Shown: in pieces, positions 8,568 through 16,737 of the stretch | Position numbering within the stretch: position 1 is the first letter of the stretch | Layout: each line of letters starts with the position of its first letter | Source: Candidatus Colivivens caballi | GTDB lineage: Bacteria; Bacteroidota; Bacteroidia; Bacteroidales; Bacteroidaceae | Assembly: GCA_018065565.1 (NCBI GenBank) | Contig: JAGHSZ010000022.1 | Coordinates: 21,792 to 85,791, forward strand | DNA length: 64,000 bases | Direction of reading: 5' to 3' | Position numbers and translations under genes: made by a program | The notes under the pieces: model-generated | Seen by the model: the letters and a program-made list of their open reading frames with translations, nothing else | Told to the model about the DNA's origin: nothing | The model's database searches: none

Positions 8568-8666
8568 GGGACTAATGAGGCTTGATGGGACTCATAGGCC
8601 TAATAGGACTCATAGGTCTAATAGGCCTAATGGGGCTTATTGGTCTTATTAGCCCCATTCGCCCCA
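8568..8666. repeat. 9-nt tandem array, 11 degenerate units
   Basis: Units run in exact 9-nt register from 8568 to 8666 with consensus near TAGGCCTAA (units at 8595, 8613 and 8622 are the closest). The last four units drift to the complementary sense (TTAGCCCCA). It fills the space between the TetR stop and the fabG start, inside the presumed transcript. Confidence 0.88.
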
Positions 8667-8672
8667 TACCAT

Positions 8673-9272
8673 TTAGTACATAAAGTGCTCCTTGTCGCGG
8701 TCTGCTCCATACATCTTGGTCACCATGCGGAAGATGTAAGGGTAGAGTTCCTCGGGTGAGCTGACTCCGAATCGGCCGAAGATGTATGGCACTTCGCAGC
8801 CTTTGAGGCAGTAGTGTGTTATGCGTGCCATGAGTTTCACATTGCGGATGTCAAACACTCCACGGTCGTTGCCTTCGTTCATCACTCGGCGGAACAGAAT
8901 CATCTCGTTGCGGTCGAAGTTCTTGCGGACACTTTCCACCTTCCAGATGTCACGGAAAAATTCTGCGCGAAGGTTTCCGTTGCGATAGACAGTCTCCTTT
9001 ACAAATTCGAGGTGGGCAAAAAACAACTTTGCCATCTTCTTTTCAGGCGACATCTCCTGGCGTGCCACTTCTTCCATGCGGTCGGACAGGCGTTCCAGTT
9101 CGCTTTCGATTACTGCAACATAGATTTCCTCCTTGCTGCTGAAATATGTGTAGAGGGTACGACGACCTTTGCCGGATGCTGCTGCTATGTCGTTCATTGT
9201 GGTTGCATCGAATCCGTTCTTTGCAAACAGAATTCGTGCAGTGTCCACCATTAAGTTTCGAGTCTTAATCAT
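8673..9272 (-). CDS. TetR/AcrR-family transcriptional regulator
   Basis: A 199-residue one-component regulator. The N-terminal helix-turn-helix is intact (TMNDIAAASGKGRRTLYTYF at about 25-44, then SSKEEIYVAVIESEL). The C-terminal ligand domain is helical and not diagnostic. Upstream of the start is a very good promoter on the minus strand; downstream is fabG. It may regulate fabG or lipid metabolism, by position only. Confidence 0.9.
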   Translation of the reverse strand: MIKTRNLMVDTARILFAKNGFDATTMNDIAAASGKGRRTLYTYFSSKEEIYVAVIESELERLSDRMEEVARQEMSPEKKMAKLFFAHLEFVKETVYRNGNLRAEFFRDIWKVESVRKNFDRNEMILFRRVMNEGNDRGVFDIRNVKLMARITHYCLKGCEVPYIFGRFGVSSPEELYPYIFRMVTKMYGADRDKEHFMY

Positions 9273-9369
9273 ATGGTTCTTATAGTTTGTTTTGAATAAT
9301 GAATACTGTTGCCCTCACATGAGGGTGTGAGCAATCTCGTTCTTATTCGTCATCCATCATTTTCGTCTG

Positions 9370-9401
9370 CAAAAGTAGTGCAATTTGTTGAAACTACCAA
9401 A
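9370..9401 (-). promoter_or_regulatory. Bacteroides-type promoter for the TetR gene
   Basis: On the minus strand TTTG (9398-9401), a 20-nt spacer and TACTTTTG (9370-9377) match the Bacteroides consensus in both sequence and spacing. It is 98 nt from the TetR start. Confidence 0.75.
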
Positions 9402-9683
9402 TAAATGTGCACTCTTTTCTGTAAACATATGTTAAAATGTATATAATCAGTCGAATAGGAATTGCACAATAGGGCGTATGGCTGCGCATGATTGCATGTG
9501 AATGCATGGTGGTGTGCAAAAAATGCTGTGGCATATGTGCAGCACTTGGCTGCGTTGTTTCTGCAACTGTTTTTTTGCCGAATAGAAATGCAAATTGATA
9601 GCAAAAAGACATGAATTGCAGATAAATATGCACAAATGTGAAAAAAAATGAATAAATGTATTAATGTGTGTACATTTTTTTCT

Positions 9684-9691
9684 TACCTTTG
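9684..9691 (+). promoter_or_regulatory. Candidate -7 element for the porin-pot operon
   Basis: TACCTTTG matches TAnnTTTG and is followed by GCGCAG, 73 nt before the porin gene. The upstream -33 element is weak. Confidence 0.6.
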
Positions 9692-9763
9692 CGCAGATTT
9701 TCCGCCTTGATTGCAGATGGGCGGGCGTCAAGATGTTTAATTAAAGTTCCATTTTTATGCTAA

Positions 9764-10837
9764 ATGAAAAGAACCACTCTTATTGCACTTTGCGCATGGC
9801 TTTCGGCTATGGCGCTGCAGGCGCAGTCTGATGCTTCTTCCCATGAACAGGAGAGCGACGACGAGGGTCTGCAATTAACTATTATTCCGCGAGTTGATAT
9901 TAACCCGTCGTTCTCTACAGGAAATGGCGAAAGTGCGGATAACAATCTGTTTACACCAACTCTGTACACAGTCTTCGAGGGAAACATCGGCAAACATGTT
10001 TCTTTCTATTTGAGCAACCACTGGCTCACTTATCATCCAGAGGATCTTTATCACAACACATTCCACAGCGACCTGCCATCGTGGGTTGACCAGGCAAATG
10101 TGAACTACAATTTCGACTGCGGACTCTCCGTCGGTCTGGGTAAGTATGCCACTGCATATGGTATCTACGAGGAAGATGCTGACGACTGGGATGCACATTC
10201 CATCATCGGTGGCGGTGGTTCTATCCTTGCTTCTGGTTTCTGGAACAGTATGATGGTCTATGAATGGGGACTTAATGTCGGCTATGATTTAGACGACAAC
10301 ACATCACTGACTGGGCAGGTTCTTGCATCACCTTATGGTGAGAAACCTTTCGACAGCAAGATGTACAGTTACGGACTGCAATTGAGTTCAGAGTACGAAA
10401 CTGGTGGCTCAATGCTCGCTGGTCAACTGCTTGAAATGCCAAGTGGTAAGTTTGCAAAGGTGCTGAGTGCTGGTACTCAGTATTTGTTTAACAATAATTT
10501 TGACTTGACTATTGATGCCTTGGCATACTGGGAACCAAACGAGGACAAGACCCATAAATTCTATCAGGCACAGGCATCATTGACTTACACACCAAGCGAC
10601 AAATTCAGCATCATGGGCCGACTCGGCTATGAAAATGGTTTTGCTCCTGAGTATGGAATCGGCTACGATGAAGAGGCAGGTTGCAAAAAGAATACAATAT
10701 ATGGTGGCGTAAGTGCTAATTACTATCCATTGAACAATCAAGACCTCCGCATTCACGGCACTGCTGCACTCCACAACCAGTGGGACGAGGCATGGCTGTC
10801 ATTCGGAGCTACTTATTTCTTCAATCTTTTCAAATAA
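9764..10837 (+). CDS. Porin-like outer-membrane beta-barrel protein
   Basis: A 357-residue protein with a signal peptide ending ALQAQ. The mature part alternates hydrophobic and polar residues in many short strands (HVSFYLSNHWLTY, DCGLSVGLGKYATAYG) and ends in aromatic-rich ATYFFNLFK, as outer-membrane barrels do. It is probably the first gene of the potABCD operon: potA begins 6 nt after its stop. That placement suggests it lets polyamines or another cationic solute cross the outer membrane, but no substrate signature can be read. It resembles Bacteroidetes phosphate-porin-like barrels in general appearance only. Confidence 0.7.
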   Translation: MKRTTLIALCAWLSAMALQAQSDASSHEQESDDEGLQLTIIPRVDINPSFSTGNGESADNNLFTPTLYTVFEGNIGKHVSFYLSNHWLTYHPEDLYHNTFHSDLPSWVDQANVNYNFDCGLSVGLGKYATAYGIYEEDADDWDAHSIIGGGGSILASGFWNSMMVYEWGLNVGYDLDDNTSLTGQVLASPYGEKPFDSKMYSYGLQLSSEYETGGSMLAGQLLEMPSGKFAKVLSAGTQYLFNNNFDLTIDALAYWEPNEDKTHKFYQAQASLTYTPSDKFSIMGRLGYENGFAPEYGIGYDEEAGCKKNTIYGGVSANYYPLNNQDLRIHGTAALHNQWDEAWLSFGATYFFNLFK

Positions 10838-10843
10838 TTGCCG

Positions 10844-12223
10844 ATGAGCGACTGCATTATCCGCGTCAAGGACTTGACAAAGTCTTTTGGCGACAAGGTT
10901 GTGCTCAAAAACATTAACCTTGAAGTGAAGAAGGGCGAGTTTGTCACAATTCTCGGTCCTTCGGGATGTGGTAAAACTACTTTGTTGCGACTGATTGCAG
11001 GTTTTCATGTTGCTGACGAAGGCGTTATCGAAATGAATGGTCAGGACCTCACTGGCATGCCTCCGCACAAGCGTGCGCTCAACACCGTGTTCCAACGATA
11101 TGCCTTGTTCCCACATCTTGATGTGTTCAATAATGTGGCATTCGGCCTGAAACTGAAAAATGTGCCAAAGGAGGAGATTGAGAAACGTGTGCGCAAGGTA
11201 CTGAAAATGGTGTGCATGACTGACTATGAAGACCGTGATGTCAATTCACTCTCTGGTGGTCAGCAGCAGCGCATTGCCATTGCACGCGCTCTGATCAATC
11301 AGCCAGAGGTGCTTCTGCTCGACGAACCGTTGGCTGCTCTTGACCTCAAAATGCGCAAGGACATGCAGATAGAATTGAAGGAGATGCACCAGAAACTGGG
11401 CATCACCTTCATCTATGTAACTCACGACCAGGAGGAGGCTCTGACTCTGTCCGACACTATTGTTGTAATGAACGAGGGCGTCATCCAGCAGATAGGTTCT
11501 CCAATTGACATATACAATGAACCTCAGAACTCATTCGTTGCCGACTTCATCGGAGAAAGCAACATCCTGAATGCAACGATGATTAAGGACCACCGTGTGT
11601 CGTTCATCAATAAGGAATTCGACTGCGTAGATGAAGGCTTTGGCGAAAATGTTCCAGTTGATGTAGTAGTCCGTCCAGAGGACATTCACATTCAGGACGA
11701 CAAGTCAAAGGCTGTGTTCTTTGGCAAGGTCACATCGTGCATCTTCAAGGGCGTACACTATGAAATGCTGGTTACAACCAACGAAGGCTTTGAACTCCTT
11801 GTACAGGACTACCGCTATTATCCTGTTGACTCTGAAATCGGAATGTCAATCCGACCAGAGGACATCCAGGTCATGAAGAAGGAGCGTATATGCAACACAT
11901 TTGAAGGCACAATGGTGTCGGCAAATGAAGTCGAGATGCTCGACGGTGCACGATTCACTTGTAACGACACTGGGCTCAGTGCCGGAACAAAGGTGAAGGT
12001 GGAAGTCGATTTCGACAAGATCGATATGCTCGACGACAAGGATGCCGGTGCAACATCGGCACAGGTGACGGCAATTCTCTACAAGGGCGACCACTACCAT
12101 CTGACCATATCAACATACGAAGGCGACAAACTCTATGTTGACACACAGGATGTATGGGACAAGAACGACATTGTGGGTGTGGCCATCAAACCAGAGGACC
12201 TGAGAGTGATAAAGGCTGAATAA
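10844..12223 (+). CDS. potA: Spermidine/putrescine-type ABC importer, ATP-binding protein
   Basis: A 459-residue ABC ATPase. ATG 10844 is preferred over a TTG at 10838 because translation then begins [16 protein letters not shown]. Walker A is GPSGCGKT (38-45), the signature is [15 protein letters not shown], Walker B is [11 protein letters not shown] and the H-loop is VTHDQEEA. It is longer than usual PotA (about 380) because the C-terminus carries repeated TOBE-like segments: each ends in a close variant of [14 protein letters not shown] or KPEDLRV, and two contain [10 protein letters not shown] or [10 protein letters not shown]. The permease genes follow immediately. Confidence 0.92.
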   Translation: MSDCIIRVKDLTKSFGDKVVLKNINLEVKKGEFVTILGPSGCGKTTLLRLIAGFHVADEGVIEMNGQDLTGMPPHKRALNTVFQRYALFPHLDVFNNVAFGLKLKNVPKEEIEKRVRKVLKMVCMTDYEDRDVNSLSGGQQQRIAIARALINQPEVLLLDEPLAALDLKMRKDMQIELKEMHQKLGITFIYVTHDQEEALTLSDTIVVMNEGVIQQIGSPIDIYNEPQNSFVADFIGESNILNATMIKDHRVSFINKEFDCVDEGFGENVPVDVVVRPEDIHIQDDKSKAVFFGKVTSCIFKGVHYEMLVTTNEGFELLVQDYRYYPVDSEIGMSIRPEDIQVMKKERICNTFEGTMVSANEVEMLDGARFTCNDTGLSAGTKVKVEVDFDKIDMLDDKDAGATSAQVTAILYKGDHYHLTISTYEGDKLYVDTQDVWDKNDIVGVAIKPEDLRVIKAE

Positions 12224-12252
12224 AATCATTTTGTAATTGTTATTATAGAGAA

Positions 12253-13026
12253 ATGAGACGCTCCAATTGGGCAATTCCCTATTTTATTTTCCTTCTGTTG
12301 TTCGTGCTGCTGCCACTCGTGATGGTAGCAATCTATGCATTTCAGGACAATAGTGGGGCATTTACCTTTGATCAGTTCGTAAAGTTTGCGAATGAGCCTG
12401 AGTCAATCAACACTTTCACTTATTCGCTCGAGATTGCAATGATCACGACTGTGCTCTGCCTCTTGCTGGGCTATCCTGCTGCATGGATTCTCAGCAACAA
12501 GGAACTGAACAAGTCGAGCGTTGCCATCATCCTGTTCATTCTCCCGATGTGGATTAACATGCTGATTCGTACCCTTGCCACTGTCGCACTGTTCGACTTT
12601 GCCCGTCTGCCACTTGGCGAAGGGGCACTCATATTTGGTATGGTGTACAACTTCCTGCCGTTCATGATATATCCTATCTATAACACGATGCAGAAGATGG
12701 ATCACTCTTATGTTGAAGCAGCGCAGGACCTCGGTGCCACTCCGTTGCAGGTGTTTCGCAAGGTGACATTGCCTCTCAGTATGCCCGGAGTGGGAAGTGG
12801 TGTGTTGATGGTGTTCATGCCGACAATCTCCACATTCGCCATTTCAGAACTTCTTACTATGAATAAGGTGAAACTCTTTGGTACAACCATTCAGGAGAAC
12901 ATCAACAACGGACTGTGGAACTATGGTTCGTGCCTGGCACTTATCATGCTTGTAATCATTGGCGTGTCACAGATGTTTGTTAGTCAGGATGATCTTGACA
13001 GTGATGAGAAAGGAGGTCTGATATGA
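12253..13026 (+). CDS. potB: Polyamine-type ABC importer, permease 1
   Basis: A 257-residue inner-membrane permease with about six hydrophobic segments. The cytoplasmic EAA loop that docks on the ATPase is EAAQDLGATPLQVFRKVTLP in the C-terminal half. It follows potA after 29 nt, and its stop overlaps the start of the next permease by ATGA. Family similarity is to PotB/PotH; the substrate (spermidine, putrescine) is by family inference. Confidence 0.92.
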   Translation: MRRSNWAIPYFIFLLLFVLLPLVMVAIYAFQDNSGAFTFDQFVKFANEPESINTFTYSLEIAMITTVLCLLLGYPAAWILSNKELNKSSVAIILFILPMWINMLIRTLATVALFDFARLPLGEGALIFGMVYNFLPFMIYPIYNTMQKMDHSYVEAAQDLGATPLQVFRKVTLPLSMPGVGSGVLMVFMPTISTFAISELLTMNKVKLFGTTIQENINNGLWNYGSCLALIMLVIIGVSQMFVSQDDLDSDEKGGLI

Positions 13027-13817
13027 TAAAGAAAATGCTTGCACAGGCATACATCTGGCTGCTGCTGATTATACTCTATGCACCGATAATTATCATTGCA
13101 ATCTTCTCGTTCACCAACTCGAAGGTGCTTGGCAACTGGACCGGTTTTTCAACCGACCTCTATGTCAACCTCTTCACGGGTGGTGTCAACAACTCGCTCA
13201 TACGGGCAATCCAGAGTACTTTGTTCATTGCCGTTGTGGCTGCGACCATTTCCACTTTCCTCGGTACGGTGGCTGCCATTGGCATCACAAAGTGGCATGG
13301 AACGAAGAAGAAAATCATCACTTTCCTGAACGACATACCGATGCTCAACCCTGACATCATCACCGGTATTTCGCTTTTCATCCTGTTTGTTGCAGTCGGT
13401 CTTTCACAGGGCTACACCACTGTGATCCTGTCGCATATCGCATTCTGCACACCTTATGTTGTGCTGAGTGTCATGCCACGACTGACACAGATGAATCCTA
13501 ACATCTATGAGGCGGCTCTCGACCTTGGCGCTACACCATGGCAGGCTTTCCGCAAGGTTTTGATTCCAGAACTGAAAGGTGGTATGGTAAGTGGATGGAT
13601 TCTGTCGCTGACCCTCTCTATCGACGACTTTGCTGTGACTCTGTTCACAAAAGGCAACGAAGGACTGGAAACACTCTCGACTTATATCTATGCTGATGCA
13701 CGCAAGGGAGGTCTGACTCCGGAACTCCGTGCACTGATGACCATCATCTTTGTTACGGTCCTTGTGCTGCTGATTATTATCAACATACGGGCTAACAAGG
13801 CTGCGAAAAAGAACTAA
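13023..13817 (+). CDS. potC: Polyamine-type ABC importer, permease 2
   Basis: A 264-residue permease with six predicted membrane segments and the EAA loop EAALDLGATPWQAFRKVLIP, then LSIDDFAVTLFTKG, a string typical of PotC/PotI. It is translationally coupled to potB. The C-terminus ends in a short basic tail (RANKAAKKN). A 151-nt gap holding an 8-nt array separates it from potD. Confidence 0.92.
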   Translation: MIKKMLAQAYIWLLLIILYAPIIIIAIFSFTNSKVLGNWTGFSTDLYVNLFTGGVNNSLIRAIQSTLFIAVVAATISTFLGTVAAIGITKWHGTKKKIITFLNDIPMLNPDIITGISLFILFVAVGLSQGYTTVILSHIAFCTPYVVLSVMPRLTQMNPNIYEAALDLGATPWQAFRKVLIPELKGGMVSGWILSLTLSIDDFAVTLFTKGNEGLETLSTYIYADARKGGLTPELRALMTIIFVTVLVLLIIINIRANKAAKKN

Positions 13818-13870
13818 TGGAGTGAAAACATTAGAACCTCTACATGCTCCTAATCCCATAATCTCCGATA

Positions 13871-13915
13871 CCACTAAATAACTAAACCACCAAATAACTA
13901 AACCACTAAACAACC
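13871..13915. repeat. 8-nt tandem array between potC and potD
   Basis: Units CCACTAAA, TAACTAAA, CCACCAAA, TAACTAAA and CCACTAAA follow in exact 8-nt register from 13871 to 13910, then decay. The complementary word TTTAGTGG makes up the array at 48367. Confidence 0.85.
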
Positions 13916-13968
13916 ATTTCATCTTTCATCGTTGCAGGTGATGGGTGATAGATTTCAAAACAAGAAAA

Positions 13969-15291
13969 ATGAAAAAGAACATTTTGTTATTATTTGCACT
14001 GATTTGTTCAGTGGCATTCACTTTCACTTCTTGTGAAAATGATGAACAGCGTGCTCATGTGCTGAAAATCTACAACTGGGGTGATTACATCGACGAGACC
14101 ATCCTCGATGAGTTCACAGAATGGTACAAACAAGAGACTGGCGAAGATGTTCAGATCATATATCAGACATTCGACATCAACGAAGTGATGCTTTCAAAGA
14201 TTGAGAAGGGTCACGAGGACTACGATGTGGTATGTCCTTCTGAGTACATCATCGAGCGTATGCTCCGCAATGACCTCCTTCTGCCTATTGACAAGGACTT
14301 CGGAAACACTCCTAACTACATCGACTCAAATGTGTCGCCTTACATCAAGGACTGCTTCGACAAAATTGACGGCAGTGGTAAGAATGCAAACGACTATGCA
14401 GTAGGTTACATGTGGGGAACCACCGGCTTCCTCTATAACACAAAGTATGTCAATGCAGAGGATGTTGACTCATGGCGTGCCATCGAAAATCCAAAGTTGA
14501 AGGGCAAACTGTTCATGAAGGATGCCTTCCGCGATATTTACAGCACTCTGCTTACAATGCTTCGTGAGGACGACCTCAATTCGGGCCGCATCACTCGTGA
14601 CGAACTGATGTATGATGCAAGCGACGAGTCAATCGAACTGGTAGAGAACTACCTTAAACGCGACGAGGTGCGCAACAACATCGCTGGTTGGGAAGCTGAC
14701 TTTGGTAAAGAGGAGATGACCAAGGAGAAGGCCTGGGTCAACTACACTTGGAGCGGCGATGCTGCATGGGCAATCGACGAGGCTGCCGAAGTGGGTGTTG
14801 ACCTCGCATATATCGTTCCAAAGGAAGGTACAAATGTATGGTTTGATGGTTGGGTAATCCCTAAGTATGCCAAGAATGTAAAGGCAGCCCGCTACTTCAT
14901 CAACTTCCTTTGCCGTAGCGACATTGCTGTACGCAATATGGATGAAATCGGCTATGTCAGTGCCATCGGTACTCCTGAGGTACTTGAAGAAATGCAGGAT
15001 TCAACCGAGTTCGCGCCAATCGATGCTTCATTCTTCTTTGGTGAAGATGCTGACAGCGTTTGCCTCAACCCTGTGATGTATTTTGGTTCAGATGTCATCA
15101 AGCGTGCTGCAATGATGCACGACTCAGGCGACCGTACCGAGCAGATGCTTGATATGTGGAGCCGTGTCAAGGGCGACAATGCCAATGCCATGACCTATGT
15201 CATCATCGGTGTTGTTGCAGTGGCAGTCATTGTTGCTGCCGTCATGAGTATGCTGAAAAAGCGTAAGAAGCAAAGCCGCAAGAAGTGGTAA
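13969..15291 (+). CDS. potD: Polyamine-type substrate-binding lipoprotein with extra C-terminal membrane anchor
   Basis: A 440-residue protein; the ATG at 13969 gives a lipoprotein signal ending FTSC (Cys22), so the upstream GTG at 13945 is not used. The mature part begins with KIYNWGDYIDETILDEF, the PotD/PotF signature, and contains YDVVCPSEYIIERML and GYMWGTTGFLYNT. After the solute-binding fold it continues with a hydrophobic segment (about residues 405-428) and a basic end KKRKKQSRKKW, so it appears anchored at both ends. That is unusual for this family. A good terminator follows. Confidence 0.92.
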   Translation: MKKNILLLFALICSVAFTFTSCENDEQRAHVLKIYNWGDYIDETILDEFTEWYKQETGEDVQIIYQTFDINEVMLSKIEKGHEDYDVVCPSEYIIERMLRNDLLLPIDKDFGNTPNYIDSNVSPYIKDCFDKIDGSGKNANDYAVGYMWGTTGFLYNTKYVNAEDVDSWRAIENPKLKGKLFMKDAFRDIYSTLLTMLREDDLNSGRITRDELMYDASDESIELVENYLKRDEVRNNIAGWEADFGKEEMTKEKAWVNYTWSGDAAWAIDEAAEVGVDLAYIVPKEGTNVWFDGWVIPKYAKNVKAARYFINFLCRSDIAVRNMDEIGYVSAIGTPEVLEEMQDSTEFAPIDASFFFGEDADSVCLNPVMYFGSDVIKRAAMMHDSGDRTEQMLDMWSRVKGDNANAMTYVIIGVVAVAVIVAAVMSMLKKRKKQSRKKW

Positions 15292-15341
15292 CCGGCATAT
15301 ACCTCTGCTGATTCCCTGTGGGGAATGACCACGGCAGACTG

Positions 15342-15420
15342 AACGGCCTCAATCTTAACCTCACTGTATGGACTGACTGTTCATTGGTGGTACAAGGTCA
15401 GAAGATTGAGGCCGTTTTTG
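15342..15420 (+). terminator. Intrinsic terminator of the pot operon
   Basis: A 15-bp stem pairs 15342-15356 with 15402-15416, followed by TTTTT. The loop is long (45 nt). Confidence 0.75.
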
Positions 15421-15438
15421 ATGCTTTTCGGTCCTATT

Positions 15439-15473
15439 GTGTAGTTTTTCAACAATTGTGTGTAGTTTTTCAG
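15439..15473 (+). repeat. Direct repeat upstream of the ECF sigma gene
   Basis: GTGTAGTTTTTCA occurs at 15439 and again at 15460, 21 nt apart (two helical turns), 47 nt before the ECF sigma start. It is a plausible operator or sigma-dependent promoter element. Confidence 0.6.
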
Positions 15474-15519
15474 CATTTGATGCGTCTAATGAAGTGAAAC
15501 GGATAAAGAGTTTGTAATA

Positions 15520-15999
15520 ATGGAAAGTAATGAAAACAGGGCGTTTGCCAAATTGGTGCGTGAGCAGCGGAGCAACATCTACACCGTCTGCTACATGTTC
15601 TCGAACGATGAGGACGAGGTGAACGACCTATTTCAGGAGGTGCTCATTCATCTGTGGAATGGATTCAGTTCGTTCCAGGGCAAGAGCAGCATCGGAACAT
15701 GGGTGTATCGTGTGGCTCTCAACACATGCATTTCGGTTGACCGAAAGAAAAAGAAAATGGGTAAGAAGGTGGAACTCGACATGAACCTCAACTTGTTCGA
15801 GGACAACGACAGCGACACCCGCCAGATTAAGCAACTTTATGACCGCATTCATCAGCTTGGTCCGATTGACCGTGCCATTGTGCTGCTGTGGCTTGACAAC
15901 CTCAGTTATGAGGAAATTGGTGCCATCATCGGCATTTCAACAAAGAATGTGTCAGTGAAACTCGTTAGAATCCGTGAACAATTAAAGAATACCAAATAA
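15520..15999 (+). CDS. ECF-type RNA polymerase sigma factor
   Basis: A 159-residue sigma-70 family protein of the extracytoplasmic-function group. Region 2 contains YMFSNDEDEVNDLFQEVLIHLW (split here as YMFSNDEDEVNDLF and QEVLIHLW) and SIGTWVYRVALNTCI; region 4 ends in LSYEEIGAIIGISTKNVSVK, a helix-turn-helix for the -35 box. No region 3 is present. The next gene, 14 nt downstream, is a membrane protein that may hold the sigma factor inactive. No FecR/SusC partner is present, so it is not a classical iron/glycan ECF unit. Confidence 0.93.
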   Translation: MESNENRAFAKLVREQRSNIYTVCYMFSNDEDEVNDLFQEVLIHLWNGFSSFQGKSSIGTWVYRVALNTCISVDRKKKKMGKKVELDMNLNLFEDNDSDTRQIKQLYDRIHQLGPIDRAIVLLWLDNLSYEEIGAIIGISTKNVSVKLVRIREQLKNTK

Positions 16000-16013
16000 T
16001 CAAGTCGTCGAAT

Positions 16014-16583
16014 ATGGAAGAAATGAATACACTCGAAGAGATGCGCCAACAGATCGCGCTCTTGAAGGAAAAGCTGGATAGAGAGGCAATTGTCAGTGAC
16101 AAGCTGCTGCGCAACAGTATGCACCAGCGTCTGGGAGTCATCCGTCGCCAGCAGGTTATTGAATACTGTGCAGGTGCTTATGTTATTCTATTTGGCTCGT
16201 TTGCTTTTTACCGGATGGGCTTGTCAATGTGGTTTATAATTGGCACAGCATTGTTTATGATTGCTGCAATGGCAGTCAACTACTACGAGCATCGTGAGTT
16301 CAACCGACAGAATCTTTACAACGATGACTTGCTGACAGTGGCACAGACAATGAAGCAACTGAAACAACGCTATGTGCGCCACATCCTCTGGGCTATTCCT
16401 GTTCTGCTGCTGTGGGCATGTTTCTTTGGCTATAATCTGTTAGAGGTATATGACGCAGAAGGGGCATGTTTCATGATTGGCGGTATGGTCGTGGGACTGC
16501 TGGTTGGTGCATTTATTGGTGTGGTGATGTTCAGGCGTAGCTGTTGTGCCTGTGACGACATCATTTCACAGATTAAACAATAG
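16014..16583 (+). CDS. Membrane protein cotranscribed with the ECF sigma factor (possible anti-sigma)
   Basis: A 189-residue protein with an N-terminal acidic/coiled-coil segment (about 1-35, EEMRQQIALLKEKLDRE) and four hydrophobic segments (about 50-66, 70-85, 125-143 and 150-172). It ends RRSCCACDDIISQIKQ. I do not recognise a named family. Position 14 nt after the sigma gene and a cytosolic N-terminal helix fit an anti-sigma role, but it has no zinc-finger HxxxCxxC motif. A terminator follows. Confidence 0.75.
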   Translation: MEEMNTLEEMRQQIALLKEKLDREAIVSDKLLRNSMHQRLGVIRRQQVIEYCAGAYVILFGSFAFYRMGLSMWFIIGTALFMIAAMAVNYYEHREFNRQNLYNDDLLTVAQTMKQLKQRYVRHILWAIPVLLLWACFFGYNLLEVYDAEGACFMIGGMVVGLLVGAFIGVVMFRRSCCACDDIISQIKQ

Positions 16584-16593
16584 TGGGGGACCG

Positions 16594-16640
16594 ATGGGTC
16601 AATAGGACCAATGAGGCCAATAGGGCTTAAGACTAATAGG
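16594..16640. repeat. 9-nt tandem array, short
   Basis: Units ATGGGTCAA, TAGGACCAA, TGAGGCCAA and TAGGGCTTA are in exact 9-nt register from 16594. They belong to the same word family as the array at 8568, and begin 10 nt after a stop codon. Confidence 0.8.
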
Positions 16641-16644
16641 ACAA

Positions 16645-16692
16645 AAAAGGCGAAAGAGATGCACGGTGATGTGCATCTCTTTCGTCTTTTTG
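16645..16692. terminator. Bidirectional terminator between the sigma operon and ackA
   Basis: A perfect 14-bp stem (16651-16664 with 16671-16684) and a 6-nt loop have a T-run on the plus side (TCTTTTT) and an A-run on the other, so it can end transcription from both convergent units. Confidence 0.9.
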
Positions 16693-16737
16693 GTGGGGGT
16701 GATTCGTTCACCCGGTGACATTCTGCGATTTCGTTGC

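Larger units (their letters stand above)
9273..9763. other. Divergent control region between the TetR gene and the porin-pot operon
   Basis: This 491-nt gap holds the minus-strand promoter near 9370 and the plus-strand promoter near 9684. Between 9460 and 9560 there are many TGCA or GCATG words (for example ATTGCATGTGAATGCATGG at 9491-9509) without a strict period. I see no gene: the reading frames here are short, low complexity and lack homology I recognise. Confidence 0.7.

Noticed and set aside
9350..9731. Overlapping minus-strand frames in the TetR-porin gap
   Set aside because: Low-complexity, cysteine/histidine-rich translations of A/T-rich control DNA, with a promoter for the opposite strand inside them.
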